Shown here: positions 28,240 to 37,926 of the stretch, piece by piece
Layout: each line of letters starts with the position of its first letter
Numbering within the stretch: the stretch's first letter is position 1
Origin: Pseudomonas oryzicola
Lineage (GTDB): Bacteria; Pseudomonadota; Gammaproteobacteria; Pseudomonadales; Pseudomonadaceae
NCBI RefSeq assembly: GCF_014269185.2
Contig: NZ_JABWRZ020000002.1
Location: 124,001 to 188,000, forward strand
Length of the DNA stretch: 64,000 nt
Direction: 5' to 3'
Made by a program: the position numbers and the translations under genes
The notes under the pieces: model-generated
The model's database searches: none
Seen by the model: only the letters and a program-made list of their open reading frames with translations
Told to the model about the DNA's origin: nothing

Positions 28240-28860
28240 ATGTCAGATACTCTTCCCATCGGCCTGACCTACCTGTCGCCTGTCGGCAACTACAGTCAGC
28301 ACAACACCCAGGCACTCGGGGGCGTCAGCCACCTGTGGCAGGATTTTTTTGCCCGGGCCATGGCCGAGCAGCAGGAGGAGCCGGCGGATAGCGTCAGCCA
28401 GTCGTTCGTCCGTTATGATCAGGACAGCGGCGAACCCATAGGTGGCGCCCGCGCCCTGGCGCTGATCGACGCCCAGCGGGCCTGCCCGGTGCAGGATACC
28501 GTGGTGGCACCGCCCGAGCCTTTGTTCCTGCCCAAGGCCGAACTCGAAGCCAACCTGCTGCCGCCCGCCCCCGAGCCATTCAGCGCGGTCGAACTGATCG
28601 AGCAGCAACGTCAGCTGGATATCAGCAACAGCTGGCTGCGCCCGGTGGTGATGAGCCAGGGCCAGCCGCTTGCCGAACCAGGCCCGGGGCCAGCGCCGCG
28701 GCCGCTGTTCCTGCCCATTGCCGAGTTCGAGACCGACCTGCTGGACCCGGCGCCCGAACCGTTCGACGACACCACCCTGGCCAAGCAGCAGACCGACCTG
28801 GCGTTCGACCTGCACTGGGCCCGCCCGGTGGTGCTGAACAACGTGCGCGTGCACGCCTGA
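28240..28860 (+). CDS. Hypothetical protein with two internal ~47-residue repeats
   Basis: 206 residues, no signal peptide or membrane span. Residues 92-138 and 153-199 are imperfect repeats (PEPLFLPKAELEANLLPPAPEPF...LRPVVM and PRPLFLPIAEFETDLLDPAPEPF...ARPVVL), proline-rich and acidic, joined by a P/G-rich linker. Divergent from rsmJ. I recognise it only as a conserved Pseudomonas gene at this place; function unknown. Confidence 0.75.
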   Translation: MSDTLPIGLTYLSPVGNYSQHNTQALGGVSHLWQDFFARAMAEQQEEPADSVSQSFVRYDQDSGEPIGGARALALIDAQRACPVQDTVVAPPEPLFLPKAELEANLLPPAPEPFSAVELIEQQRQLDISNSWLRPVVMSQGQPLAEPGPGPAPRPLFLPIAEFETDLLDPAPEPFDDTTLAKQQTDLAFDLHWARPVVLNNVRVHA

Positions 28861-28894
28861 GAACCTCGGGCTGACGGCACACCTGCTGCCCGCA

Positions 28895-29725
28895 TCAGCG
28901 GCGGAACAGCTCGTTGAGCTGGGCGAACGGCAACGCCTGCTCACCGTAGCCGAACGTGCCCTCATCGCGAATTTCCAGCGCGGCCCGGTGGAAAGCCCCC
29001 AGCGCCGCGCGGGCCAGCGACGAGCCGACACTGATACGGCGTACGCCCAGGTCCTGCAGCTGGTTGACGCTCAGCGGCACGCCTGGCATGCCCATCAGCA
29101 CGTTCACCGGCCGCGGCGCAACGGCTTGTACCACCGCACGGATTTCTTCGACAGTGCGCAGCCCAGGCGCATAGAGCACATCGGCGCCGGCTTCGGCATA
29201 GGCCTGAAGGCGCCGGATGGTGTCGTCCAGGTCCAGGCGCCCATGCAACAGGTTCTCGGCCCGGGCGCACAGGGTGAACGGGAACGGCAGGCTACGCGCG
29301 GCTTGCACGGCTGCGCGCACACGCTCTACCGCCAGCCCGAGGTCATAGATTGGCATATCGCCACGGCCACTGGCATCTTCGATGGAGCCGCCCACCAGGC
29401 CCACTGCGGCAGCGCGCAGAATGGCCTGGGCGCAATCTTCCGGCAGGTCGCCGAAGCCGTTTTCCAGGTCCGCCGCCACCGGCAACGCCGTGGCATCGAC
29501 GATTTCGCCGGCATTGCCGAGTGTTTCGTCCAGGCTCAAGGCGCCTTCGGCATCGGGCCGGCCCAGGCTGAAAGCCAGGCCGGCACTGGTGCTCGCCAGC
29601 GCTTCGAAACCCAGGCTGGCCAGCAGCTTGGCAGAGCCGGCATCCCAGGGGTTGGGGATGACGAAAGCGCTGTCACGCTCATGCAAAGCCTTGAAGGCTT
29701 CGGCTCGCAGGGTTTGCACATCCAT
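28895..29725 (-). CDS. Isocitrate lyase/PEP mutase family protein
   Basis: 276 residues, TIM-barrel of the ICL/PEPM superfamily (FVIPNPWDAGSAKLLASLGFEALASTSAG; VAADLENGFGDLPEDC; GGSIEDASGRGDMPIYD). The KKCGH loop with the catalytic cysteine of true isocitrate and methylisocitrate lyases is absent (TLCARAENLLHG at that place), so a lyase or hydrolase on another C-C or P-C substrate is more likely. Strong site GGAGG before the ATG. 28 bp after the DUF72 gene on the same strand. Confidence 0.85.
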   Translation of the reverse strand: MDVQTLRAEAFKALHERDSAFVIPNPWDAGSAKLLASLGFEALASTSAGLAFSLGRPDAEGALSLDETLGNAGEIVDATALPVAADLENGFGDLPEDCAQAILRAAAVGLVGGSIEDASGRGDMPIYDLGLAVERVRAAVQAARSLPFPFTLCARAENLLHGRLDLDDTIRRLQAYAEAGADVLYAPGLRTVEEIRAVVQAVAPRPVNVLMGMPGVPLSVNQLQDLGVRRISVGSSLARAALGAFHRAALEIRDEGTFGYGEQALPFAQLNELFRR

Positions 29726-29753
29726 GGTTCAACCTCCGGCAGTCAGGGAGTGC

Positions 29754-30623
29754 TCATAGTAGCCCCAGTTGTTCGACCTCGGGCGCACGCGGCAATTCCG
29801 GCAGCGCGGCAAGGCCTGGCAGGCGGCGCATCAGGCGTTGGTGAAAATGCTGGGCCAGGGCAGCGGCCAGGCGGTTGTCCGAAGTGTGCAGGAAGATGTA
29901 GGGGCTGCGGCCCTCCTTGATCCAGCTGGCCACCTTGTCCACCCATGGGGTGAGAAACGCCTCGTTGGCTTCCAGCTGTGGATGGCCGATGAAGCGCACC
30001 TGTGGGTGCTGGCTGAACGCTGCGGGGCGTGGCGGTACCTTGGGCTTTTTCGCCTGCGCGTGCAGCACTGCCGGGTCGCGCGAGGTACAACTGAACAGCG
30101 CGCGCGGGTCCAGGCAGATGCGCTCCACGCCACGCTCGCGCAGCAGGCGGTTGAGCAACCGCTCTTCCTCACCCTTGGCGAAGAAGGCCTGGTTGCGCAC
30201 TTCCACAGCCAGCGGCACCCCAGCCTGGTCGAGAAACTGGCAAAGCTCGCCCAGCCGTGCGGGGCCGAACTGCGCCGGCAACTGCAGCCAGTACGGTGAT
30301 ACACGCTGGCCCAGCGGGGCCATCAGGCGGATAAAGTCGCAGGCAGGCTCAAGTTGCTCACGCAGGTCGCCGGCGTGGCTGATATCCCGGGGAAACTTCG
30401 CGGTGAAGCGAAAATGTGCGGGCATGACCTGCGCCCAGCGGGCGATGGTGCCGGGGGCCGGGCGTGCATAGAAGGTGGTATTGCCCTCGACCGCGTTGAA
30501 CACCTGGCAGTAGAAGCCAAGCATTTCATTGCTGTTGGCGTCGGCGGGGTACAGGTAGTCGCGCCAGGCGTTTTCGCTCCAGGACGGACAACCAAGAAAA
30601 TAAGGCAGGGGGGATGGCGTCAT
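29754..30623 (-). CDS. DUF72 (YecE) family protein
   Basis: 289 residues, TIM-barrel-like family of unknown activity. Typical start FLGCPSWSENAWRDYLYP, the VEGNTTFYARP block, FRFTAKFPRDISH and AVEVRNQAFF. Starts three bases after the stop of the small upstream gene, so these are probably cotranscribed with the ICL/PEPM gene. Confidence 0.88.
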   Translation of the reverse strand: MTPSPLPYFLGCPSWSENAWRDYLYPADANSNEMLGFYCQVFNAVEGNTTFYARPAPGTIARWAQVMPAHFRFTAKFPRDISHAGDLREQLEPACDFIRLMAPLGQRVSPYWLQLPAQFGPARLGELCQFLDQAGVPLAVEVRNQAFFAKGEEERLLNRLLRERGVERICLDPRALFSCTSRDPAVLHAQAKKPKVPPRPAAFSQHPQVRFIGHPQLEANEAFLTPWVDKVASWIKEGRSPYIFLHTSDNRLAAALAQHFHQRLMRRLPGLAALPELPRAPEVEQLGLL

Positions 30624-30626
30624 CCC

Positions 30627-30917
30627 TCAAATGTACAGGTCCAGCCCCAGTACATCCATGTCCCAGTCGGTAAAACCGGCAGTACTCAGGTAGCTGGCCA
30701 GCGCCGTGGCGGTGCGACGATCGCGGGCACGGGGGAAGATCATGTCCTGCTGGCGGGCCGGCAGGCCACCGCTACGGCGGCGTGCAGTGGCTTCCTGCGG
30801 GGTAGCTTCCGCCTCCTCCACCAGCTCGGCATCTTCGATGGCCTCGTCACGCACTGCAGCCTTGCGTGGCATGCGCTTGAGCGGGTAGGACTGCGGGGTA
30901 AAACCGTCGATACGCAT
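30627..30917 (-). CDS. Small conserved hypothetical protein
   Basis: 96 residues from ATG 30917 (MRIDGFTPQSYPLKRMPRKAAV); an in-frame ATG at 30947 would add ten residues and neither has a strong ribosome binding site. Basic N-terminus, Q/E-rich middle (EDAELVEEAEATPQEA) and a hydrophobic C-terminus (WDMDVLGLDLYI). No membrane span. Lies between tsaB and the DUF72 gene on the same strand. Function unknown. Confidence 0.65.
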   Translation of the reverse strand: MRIDGFTPQSYPLKRMPRKAAVRDEAIEDAELVEEAEATPQEATARRRSGGLPARQQDMIFPRARDRRTATALASYLSTAGFTDWDMDVLGLDLYI

Positions 30918-31047
30918 GGCATCAGCACTCAGGATCGATGATGGCAATTTAGCAGCATCAGGAATCCATCGCTAATGCTCGAGTGATAACTGGACCACAG
31001 ATCGCGCAAAAGGTTTTCGGCTGTGGGCGCTAACCGACGAACAGCAC

Positions 31048-31722
31048 TCAGGATTTTTTCGGTGTCGCCACGTTGTCGCGCAGGTACACCGGTTGCGCCT
31101 GGTCGGCGGCGATCGCCTCCCCGCGCGCCCAGGCGAAGCTGGCCAGGCCGAGGATATCCAGGGCGTTGGGCAAGGCGCTGGCATTGCTGGCCGCCACTTG
31201 CACCGCCAGACGCTCGGCATAGCCCCAGCCGGTACCGGCACCGAACCACTCGCCACTGCTGTCCACAGGCAGCGCCACCTGCTCGGGTGGCAACACCGCT
31301 TCGTGGCCGACCAGGCGCATTTCGCCCGCCGTGGCCTGGTAGCACCCCCAGTACACCTCGTCCATGCGCGCATCGATGGCGGCAGCCACCTGCTGCACGC
31401 CTTGCTCGCGCAAGGCGCCCTGGGCCAGGGCGGCCAGGTTGGACACCGGCAACACCGGGCGCTGCAGGGCGAAGGCCAGGCCCTGGACCACGCCAATCGC
31501 GATACGCACACCGGTGAACGCACCCGGGCCGCGGCCAAAGGCGATGGCATCCAGCGCATTCAGGGCCACGCCAGCGTCAGCCAGCAACTGCTTGATCATC
31601 GGCAGCAGCTTCTGCGCATGCATGCGCGGGATCACCTCGTAATGGCTGGTTACCTTGCCGTCATGCAGCAGCGCGACGGAACAGGCTTCGGTGGCGGTAT
31701 CCAGGGCCAGCAGGGTGGTCAT
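31048..31722 (-). CDS. tsaB: tRNA t6A synthesis protein TsaB
   Basis: 224 residues from ATG 31722 (MTTLLALDTATEACSVALL); the extra upstream codons would need a TTG start. ASKHA-fold paralogue of TsaD that holds the TsaB-TsaD-TsaE complex together for threonylcarbamoylation of A37 in ANN-decoding tRNAs. Visible: AFGRGPGAFTGVRIAIGVVQGLAFAL and HAQKLLPMI. It provides the substrate modification that TcdA (2562-3377) then cyclises. Confidence 0.94.
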   Translation of the reverse strand: MTTLLALDTATEACSVALLHDGKVTSHYEVIPRMHAQKLLPMIKQLLADAGVALNALDAIAFGRGPGAFTGVRIAIGVVQGLAFALQRPVLPVSNLAALAQGALREQGVQQVAAAIDARMDEVYWGCYQATAGEMRLVGHEAVLPPEQVALPVDSSGEWFGAGTGWGYAERLAVQVAASNASALPNALDILGLASFAWARGEAIAADQAQPVYLRDNVATPKKS

Positions 31723-31791
31723 CGAACAGGTTTCCAAGTGCGAAGAAAAAAGAGCGGCAGTATAGAACAGTGGCGGCGTCGTGTCCCTAAA

Positions 31792-31842
31792 GGGCCGCTG
31801 TGCGGCCCCAAAACGACCACGGCCCGCAAGCGGGCCGTGGTC
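31792..31842 (-). terminator. Tandem terminator after adk
   Basis: Read on the minus strand: first hairpin GACCACGGCCCG/CGGGCCGTGGTC (12 bp, 4-base loop, 31815-31842) followed by GTTTTGG, then a second hairpin GGGCCGC-ACA-GCGGCCC (31792-31808). A strong double stop between adk and tsaB. Confidence 0.85.
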
Positions 31843-31860
31843 GGGTGCGTCAGGCGCTGA

Positions 31861-32751
<891 letters not shown>

Positions 32752-32768
32752 CTACCCTGCGCCGACCC

Positions 32769-35396
32769 TCAGCCGGTATTGCGCAGGCCCGCCGCAATCC
32801 CCGCCACCGTGACCAGCAAGGCCTGCTCCAACGGGCTGTCCAGAGCGGCTTCGCGGCTGCGCGAGCGGGCCAGCAACTCGGCCTGCAGGCGGTGCAGCGG
32901 GTCCAGGTAGGTGTTGCGCAGGCGGATGAATTCCAGCGTCTCGGGGCTGTGCGCCAGTAGCACCGGCTGCCCCGTCAGGCCCAGCACCACCTGGCATGAC
33001 TGCGACAATAGGTCGCGCAGGTGCGCCCCCAAAGGCAGCAAGTGCGGTTGCACTAGACGTTCGTCGTAGGCCTCGGCGATCTGCGCGTCGGCCTTGGCCA
33101 GCACCATCTCGAGCATGTCGATGCGGGTACGGAAGAACGGCCATTGCTCGCGCATCTGCGCCAGCAGTTCGCCCTGTCCGCGGGCCAGGGCGTTGCTCAG
33201 CGCCGTTTCCCAGCCCAGCCAGGCCGGCAGCATCAGGCGGGTCTGGGTCCAGCCGAAGATCCACGGGATCGCCCGCAGGCTTTCGATGCCACCGGCGCGG
33301 CGCTTGGCCGGGCGGCTACCCAGCGGCAGGCGCCCGAGCTCCTGCTCCGGCGTCGCCTGGCGGAAGTACTCGACGAAATCGGGGTTGTCGCGCACCACGC
33401 TGCGATAGGCCTTGACGCCATCGGCGGCCAGCTGGTCCATCACCTCGCGCCAGGCCGGCTGCGGCGGCGGTGGCGGCAACAAGGTGGCTTCGAGCACGGC
33501 GGCCAGGTACAGGTTGAGATTCTGCTCGGCGATGCCCGGCAAACCGAACTTGAAGCGGATCATCTCGCCCTGCTCGGTGGTGCGGAAACGCCCCGCCACC
33601 GACCCCGGTGGCTGCGACAGGATGGCCGCATGAGCCGGGCCACCGCCGCGGCCAACCGTGCCGCCGCGGCCATGGAACAGCAACAGCTCGACCTGGTGCT
33701 CGGTGCAGATCCGCACCAGCTCTTCCTGGGCCCGGTACTGCGCCCAGGCCGCTGCGGTGGTACCGGCGTCCTTGGCCGAGTCGGAATAGCCGATCATCAC
33801 TTCCTGCGGCCCGCGCAACCCGGCGCGATAGCCCGGCAGGCCAAGCAGGCGCTGCATCACCGGGCCTGCGTTGTCGAGGTCAGCCAAGGTCTCGAACAAC
33901 GGCACCACGCGCATGGGCCGGGTCAGCCCGGCTTCCTTGAGCAGCAGTTGCACCGCCAGCACATCCGAGGCGGCACCGGCCATCGAGATGACGTAAGAGC
34001 CCAGCGAGGCCGCTGGCGCGGCGGCGATTTCCCGGCAGGTGGCCAACACCTCGGCGGTATCCGCCTGCGGCCGGAAGTGCGCGGGCAACAGGGGCCGGCG
34101 GTTGTTCAGCTCAGCCTGGAGGAAGGCGATACGCTGCTCTTCATCCCAGTCGGCATAACGGCCCAGACCCAGGTAGTCGGTAATTTCGCTCAGCGCATCA
34201 CGGTGGCGGGCAGCGTCCTGGCGCACGTCCAGGCGGCCGAGGAACAGGCCGAAGGTAACGGCGCGGCGCAGGCAATCGAGCAGCGGGCCTTCGGCGATCA
34301 CACCCATGCCGCATTCATGCAGGGACTGGTAGCACAGCTCCAGCGGCGCGATCAGATCGCGGTTGTCCACCAGCACGTCGGCACCCGCCGGCTGGCTGCC
34401 GGCCAACGCCGCATGCGCCCAGGCCCGGGTCGCCCGCAGGCGCTCGCGCAACTGCTTGAGCACGGCCCGGTAGGGTTCGGCGCTGTCGCCGCCCCGCTCG
34501 CGCAGGGCCGCATTGGCCTGCTGCATGGACAACTCCGAGGCCAGTGCATCGATGTCGCGCAGGAACAGGTCGGCGGCCATCCAGCGGGCCAGCAACAGCA
34601 CTTCACGGGTGACCGCTGCGGTCACGTTGGGGTTGCCATCGCGGTCGCCGCCCATCCACGAGGCGAAGCGGATCGGTGCGGCTTCCAGCGGCAGGCGCAG
34701 GCCGGTGGCCTCCAGCAAGGCCTTGTCGACCTTGCGCAGGTGGCTGGGAATGGCGTGCCACAGTGAATGCTCGATCACCGCGAAGCCCCACTTGGCCTCG
34801 TCCACCGGTGTCGGCCGGGTGCGGCGGATTTCCTCGGTGTGCCAGGCTTCGGCGATCAGCCGGCGCAGGCGCTCGCGCACCTGCTGGCGTTCGCCTGTGG
34901 TCAGGTCGCGGTGGTCCTGGGCGGCCAGCTGGCCGGCAATCGCGTCGTACTTCTGGATCAGGGTACGGCGTGCCACCTCGGTGGGGTGCGCGGTGAGCAC
35001 CAGCTGGATATCGAGCTTGGCCAGCTGCCGGGCCAAGGCATCGTTACCGTGGCCCGCCTGTTTCAGGCGCGCCAGCAACTCGGGCAGCACCCGGGCCTCG
35101 AACGGCTCGGGCTGATCGGCATCGCGGCGGCGGATCAGCTGGTACTGCTCGGCCATGTTGGCCAGGTTGAGGAACTGGTTGAAGGCCCTGGCCACCGGCA
35201 GCAGGTCCGCCTCGGCCAGGTCCGCCAGGGTCGAACTCAGTTGTTCGGCAGCGCCGCGGCGGTCGGCCTTGGCACTGTGGCGGATGTCCTCGATCTTCTG
35301 CAGGAACGCCTCGCCATGCTGCTGGCGAATGGTTTCGCCAAGCAGCTCGCCCAGCACATGGACATCTTCTCGCAAACGCACATCGATATCGGTCAT
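32769..35396 (-). CDS. ppc: Phosphoenolpyruvate carboxylase
   Basis: 875 residues from ATG 35396 ([12 protein letters not shown]). Anaplerotic carboxylation of PEP to oxaloacetate. Catalytic histidine in [13 protein letters not shown] (about residue 136), the second motif [14 protein letters not shown], the mobile loop [28 protein letters not shown] and the canonical C-terminal NTG. The in-frame open stretch upstream of 35396 is not coding; it overlaps the divergent 35547 gene. Confidence 0.97.
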   Translation of the reverse strand: MTDIDVRLREDVHVLGELLGETIRQQHGEAFLQKIEDIRHSAKADRRGAAEQLSSTLADLAEADLLPVARAFNQFLNLANMAEQYQLIRRRDADQPEPFEARVLPELLARLKQAGHGNDALARQLAKLDIQLVLTAHPTEVARRTLIQKYDAIAGQLAAQDHRDLTTGERQQVRERLRRLIAEAWHTEEIRRTRPTPVDEAKWGFAVIEHSLWHAIPSHLRKVDKALLEATGLRLPLEAAPIRFASWMGGDRDGNPNVTAAVTREVLLLARWMAADLFLRDIDALASELSMQQANAALRERGGDSAEPYRAVLKQLRERLRATRAWAHAALAGSQPAGADVLVDNRDLIAPLELCYQSLHECGMGVIAEGPLLDCLRRAVTFGLFLGRLDVRQDAARHRDALSEITDYLGLGRYADWDEEQRIAFLQAELNNRRPLLPAHFRPQADTAEVLATCREIAAAPAASLGSYVISMAGAASDVLAVQLLLKEAGLTRPMRVVPLFETLADLDNAGPVMQRLLGLPGYRAGLRGPQEVMIGYSDSAKDAGTTAAAWAQYRAQEELVRICTEHQVELLLFHGRGGTVGRGGGPAHAAILSQPPGSVAGRFRTTEQGEMIRFKFGLPGIAEQNLNLYLAAVLEATLLPPPPPQPAWREVMDQLAADGVKAYRSVVRDNPDFVEYFRQATPEQELGRLPLGSRPAKRRAGGIESLRAIPWIFGWTQTRLMLPAWLGWETALSNALARGQGELLAQMREQWPFFRTRIDMLEMVLAKADAQIAEAYDERLVQPHLLPLGAHLRDLLSQSCQVVLGLTGQPVLLAHSPETLEFIRLRNTYLDPLHRLQAELLARSRSREAALDSPLEQALLVTVAGIAAGLRNTG

Positions 35397-35546
35397 TGGC
35401 CTTTCTCCGCCGCAGCTGTGGGCTCCTCTGCCGAAGAGTGCCCATAGCCGGGCGGCAATGGCAAGCCGTGGCCATGCAAAGCAAACTAAAGTGAAAGCAC
35501 AGCACTCCCATGCCATGCAAACCAGCAGGCGCAAACAGAGGTCATC

Positions 35547-35891
35547 ATGAAAATCCGTGAACTTGCCCAGCACTGGGAACAGAATGCCGCCGGCCCCCTT
35601 AGCCGCACCGGCCATGTCCTGCACCTGGACCTGGAATCCGAAGCGCGCCTGGCCGCGCTGATCGACATGTACCCCAAGCGCACTGCAGAGGAACTGCTCG
35701 GTGAGCTGGTCGCTGCTGCCCTCGAAGAGCTGGAAGCCAGCTTCCCCTATGTGCAAGGCCCGCAGGTCATCGCCACCGACGAGGAAGGCGACCCGTTGTA
35801 CGAGGACATCGGCCCTACCCCGCGCTTTCTCTCCCTGTCACGGCAGCATCTGCACACCTTGAACAGCCCCGCTGCCGACCGCGAAGAATGA
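35547..35891 (+). CDS. Conserved hypothetical protein divergent from ppc
   Basis: 114 residues, CAGAGGT before the ATG. The helical middle resembles a ribbon- or helix-type dimerisation region ([44 protein letters not shown]), followed by an acidic tail. No signal peptide. Conserved beside ppc in Pseudomonas. Function not known to me. Confidence 0.75.
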   Translation: MKIRELAQHWEQNAAGPLSRTGHVLHLDLESEARLAALIDMYPKRTAEELLGELVAAALEELEASFPYVQGPQVIATDEEGDPLYEDIGPTPRFLSLSRQHLHTLNSPAADREE

Positions 35892-35905
35892 CCGCCTGCA
35901 GCCTG

Positions 35906-35929
35906 TTCCGGGCCAGGCAAGGCCCGGAA
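35906..35929 (+). terminator. Hairpin after the 35547 gene
   Basis: TTCCGGGCC-AGGCAA-GGCCCGGAA, 9-bp perfect stem, 15 bases past the stop. No T-run. Confidence 0.55.
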
Positions 35930-36014
35930 TACCGCAGCGGCAAGGGAAAGTTCCGGTCACGCCAGCGCTGACCGATCAGTCAGAAATAGTTACCTGTAAA
36001 CGGCACTTTTTTCT

Positions 36015-36042
36015 GAACTATCCGAAAAACGACTCAGTCACA
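36015..36042 (+). promoter_or_regulatory. Candidate AlgU (sigma-22) promoter
   Basis: GAACTA (36015-36020), a 17-base spacer and TCACA (36038-36042), matching the envelope-stress sigma consensus GAACTT-N16/17-TCnnA. It lies about 125 bp upstream of the DUF4398 lipoprotein gene and would drive it and the OmpA-family gene. The P. aeruginosa counterpart lptF is known to depend on AlgU. Match by eye. Confidence 0.55.
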
Positions 36043-36165
36043 GCCAATAGCCATCACGCTAAAACCCTGCACACCGGCGTTGTGCACCGTTGAGCTGAAG
36101 CGCGCGGAGCTGTCAGGGAATAGCGATGGACTGCTACGGACAACGTCGTAAACAGGAGTGATCCA

Positions 36166-36579
36166 ATGGAACTGACCATCAAGACAACCCGCATTTGCCA
36201 ACCGTCATCCACGCAGGTGCGCGGGCTCAGGCTGGCCGCGCTGGCCCTGGGCAGTAGCCTGGTCCTGGCCGGCTGTGCAGGCAACCCGCCGACCGAGCAG
36301 TATGCGGTTACCCAGTCTGCCGTGAACTCTGCCGTCAGCGCTGGCGGCACCGAGTTCGCCGCCGTGGAAATGAAAGCGGCTCAGGACAAGTTCAAGCAGG
36401 CCGAAATCGCCATGCACGACAAGAAGTACGACGAAGCCAGGCGCCTGGCCGAGCAGGCCGAGTGGGACGCACGCCTCGCCGAACGCAAGGCGCAGGCGGC
36501 CAAGGCCCAGAAGGCCGTGCAGGATGCCCGCCAGGGCGTTCAGGACGTCCGTGAGGAAGGCCTGCGCAGCGCTCAGTGA
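36166..36579 (+). CDS. DUF4398 lipoprotein
   Basis: 137 residues with CAGGAG before the ATG. An unusually long N-region (MELTIKTTRICQPSSTQVRG) precedes the hydrophobic stretch and lipobox LAGC (C37). The rest is a charged alpha-helix with coiled-coil character (FAAVEMKAAQDKFKQAEIAMHDKKYDEARRLAEQAEWDARLAERKAQ). Probably anchored to the outer membrane. Same strand and 50 bp ahead of the OmpA-family lipoprotein gene; the two likely form one operon for envelope stress. Confidence 0.85.
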   Translation: MELTIKTTRICQPSSTQVRGLRLAALALGSSLVLAGCAGNPPTEQYAVTQSAVNSAVSAGGTEFAAVEMKAAQDKFKQAEIAMHDKKYDEARRLAEQAEWDARLAERKAQAAKAQKAVQDARQGVQDVREEGLRSAQ

Positions 36580-36629
36580 GCCCTGCACCGCCTACCTCTG
36601 CCTTCGCACACGATCAAAGGATGAACACT

Positions 36630-37421
36630 ATGCGCAACCACGTCATGATTCCCGCCCTGCTGGCCCTGAGCGTCGGCCTCGCTGCCTGCTCGCACGACCC
36701 GAATGCCAACCTGGAAGCGGCCCGCAGCAACTTCTCCGCGCTGCAGAGCGACCCGCAGTCGAGCAAGGTCGCGGCGCTGGAAACCAAGGACGCCCAGGAT
36801 TGGCTGAACAAGGCCGACAAGGCCTACATGGAGCGTGAAGACGAGCAGAAGGTCGACCAGCTGGCCTACCTGACCAACCAGCGTGTCGAGGTGGCCAAGC
36901 AGACCATCGCCCTGCGAACTGCCGAAGGTGAGCTGAAGAACGCCTCGGCGCAGCGCGCCCAGGCCAAGCTGGACGCCCGCGATGCGCAGATCGCCAAGCT
37001 GCAGGAAAGCCTCAACGCCAAGCAGACCGACCGTGGCACACTGGTCACCTTCGGCGACGTGCTGTTCGACTTCAACAAGGCCGAACTCAAGAGCAACGCC
37101 TACCCGAACATCACCAAGCTGGCGCAGTTCCTCCAGGAAAACCCGGAGCGCAAGGTGATCGTCGAGGGTTATACCGACAGCGTTGGCTCGGCCAGCTACA
37201 ACCAGACCCTGTCCGAACGCCGCGCCAACAGCGTGCGCATGGCGCTGGTGCGTGCCGGCGTCGATCCGGCGCGCATCGTTTCCCAGGGTTATGGCAAGGA
37301 GTACCCGGTAGCGGACAACTCGAGCAACTCGGGGCGTGCGCAGAACCGTCGGGTGGAGGTGACCATCTCCAACGACAACCAGCCGGTGGCCCCGCGTTCG
37401 GTGAGCCAGCTGCAGCAGTAA
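36630..37421 (+). CDS. lptF: OmpA-family lipoprotein (LptF-like)
   Basis: 263 residues from ATG 36630, chosen because AAAGGA is 9 bases upstream; the ATG at 36621 overlaps that site. Lipobox LAAC (C19 region: LSVGLAACSHD), DUF4398-like helical stretch (residues 25-125), then an OmpA peptidoglycan-binding domain (FGDVLFDFNKAELK...VIVEGYTDSVGSASYNQTLSERRANSV...SQGYGKEYPVADNSSNSGRAQNRRVEV) with the binding D and R. Anchors outer membrane to cell wall. P. aeruginosa LptF is induced in mucoid cells and aids survival; symbol given by similarity and gene order. Confidence 0.85.
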   Translation: MRNHVMIPALLALSVGLAACSHDPNANLEAARSNFSALQSDPQSSKVAALETKDAQDWLNKADKAYMEREDEQKVDQLAYLTNQRVEVAKQTIALRTAEGELKNASAQRAQAKLDARDAQIAKLQESLNAKQTDRGTLVTFGDVLFDFNKAELKSNAYPNITKLAQFLQENPERKVIVEGYTDSVGSASYNQTLSERRANSVRMALVRAGVDPARIVSQGYGKEYPVADNSSNSGRAQNRRVEVTISNDNQPVAPRSVSQLQQ

Positions 37422-37441
37422 GGCTGGCTAGCTGAACTGAC

Positions 37442-37472
37442 AAGCCCCGCGATCGAAGTGGGGCTTTCTTTT
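37442..37472 (+). terminator. Rho-independent terminator of the lptF-like operon
   Basis: AAGCCCC/GGGGCTT stem with an 11-base loop followed by TCTTTT, 20 bases past the stop. Confidence 0.85.
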
Positions 37473-37479
37473 GCCTGAA

Positions 37480-37578
37480 CTGGCCTGTTCGCGGGCACGC
37501 CCGCTCCCATAGGTACGGCGCCAGTTTCGAGCTTTGCGCGATCCCTGTGGGAGCGGGCGTGCCCGCGAACAGGCCAGC
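37480..37578. repeat. Paired REP element between convergent genes
   Basis: Left unit CTGGCCTGTTCGCGGGCACG... (37480-37512) and right unit ending GTGCCCGCGAACAGGCCAG (37543-37578), in inverted order about 30 bp apart. Same TCGCGGG-CCCGCTCCC core as the other REPs. Confidence 0.85.
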
Positions 37579-37599
37579 ACAGGCAATGAAGATCGAGGA

Positions 37600-37926
37600 T
37601 CACTGCACCTGTTGCGGGGTTTCTTCGCCCATGCAACGCACCGCGCGCTTGCGGTTGTCGACCAGCACGCCGGTCAGGCCTTTCTGCTGAGTGTCGAACA
37701 GCACCAGCACCCCGTCCACGCACTGCGCCACCTGTGGTGCCGGCTCCAGCGAAACCTTGTAGTCCTCGCCGGGGACGGTCTTGAGCATGGTGAAGTCCTG
37801 CAGCAACAGGGCATCTTCGGGCTTGGCGAAATGCAGGTAACCGTAATACCACAAGGCCCCCACCGTCACGATGATGCTGCCGATGCCGGTCAGGATCAGC
37901 GGGATGGCGTTGCGTTCTTCACTCAT
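37600..37926 (-). CDS. Small single-pass membrane protein
   Basis: 108 residues. One membrane segment near the N-terminus (IPLILTGIGSIIVTVGALWYYGYL, residues 8-31), then a soluble domain (DFTMLKTVPGEDYKVSLEPAPQVAQCVDGVLVLFDTQQKGLTGVLVDNRKRAVRCMG). Its ATG overlaps the stop of the upstream hydrolase gene by four bases, so translation is coupled. Function unknown. Confidence 0.75.
   Translation of the reverse strand: MSEERNAIPLILTGIGSIIVTVGALWYYGYLHFAKPEDALLLQDFTMLKTVPGEDYKVSLEPAPQVAQCVDGVLVLFDTQQKGLTGVLVDNRKRAVRCMGEETPQQVQ

Noticed and set aside
36576..36629. Upstream extension of the OmpA-family lipoprotein
   Set aside because: The extra residues would bury the lipoprotein signal, and AAAGGA fits the ATG at 36630.
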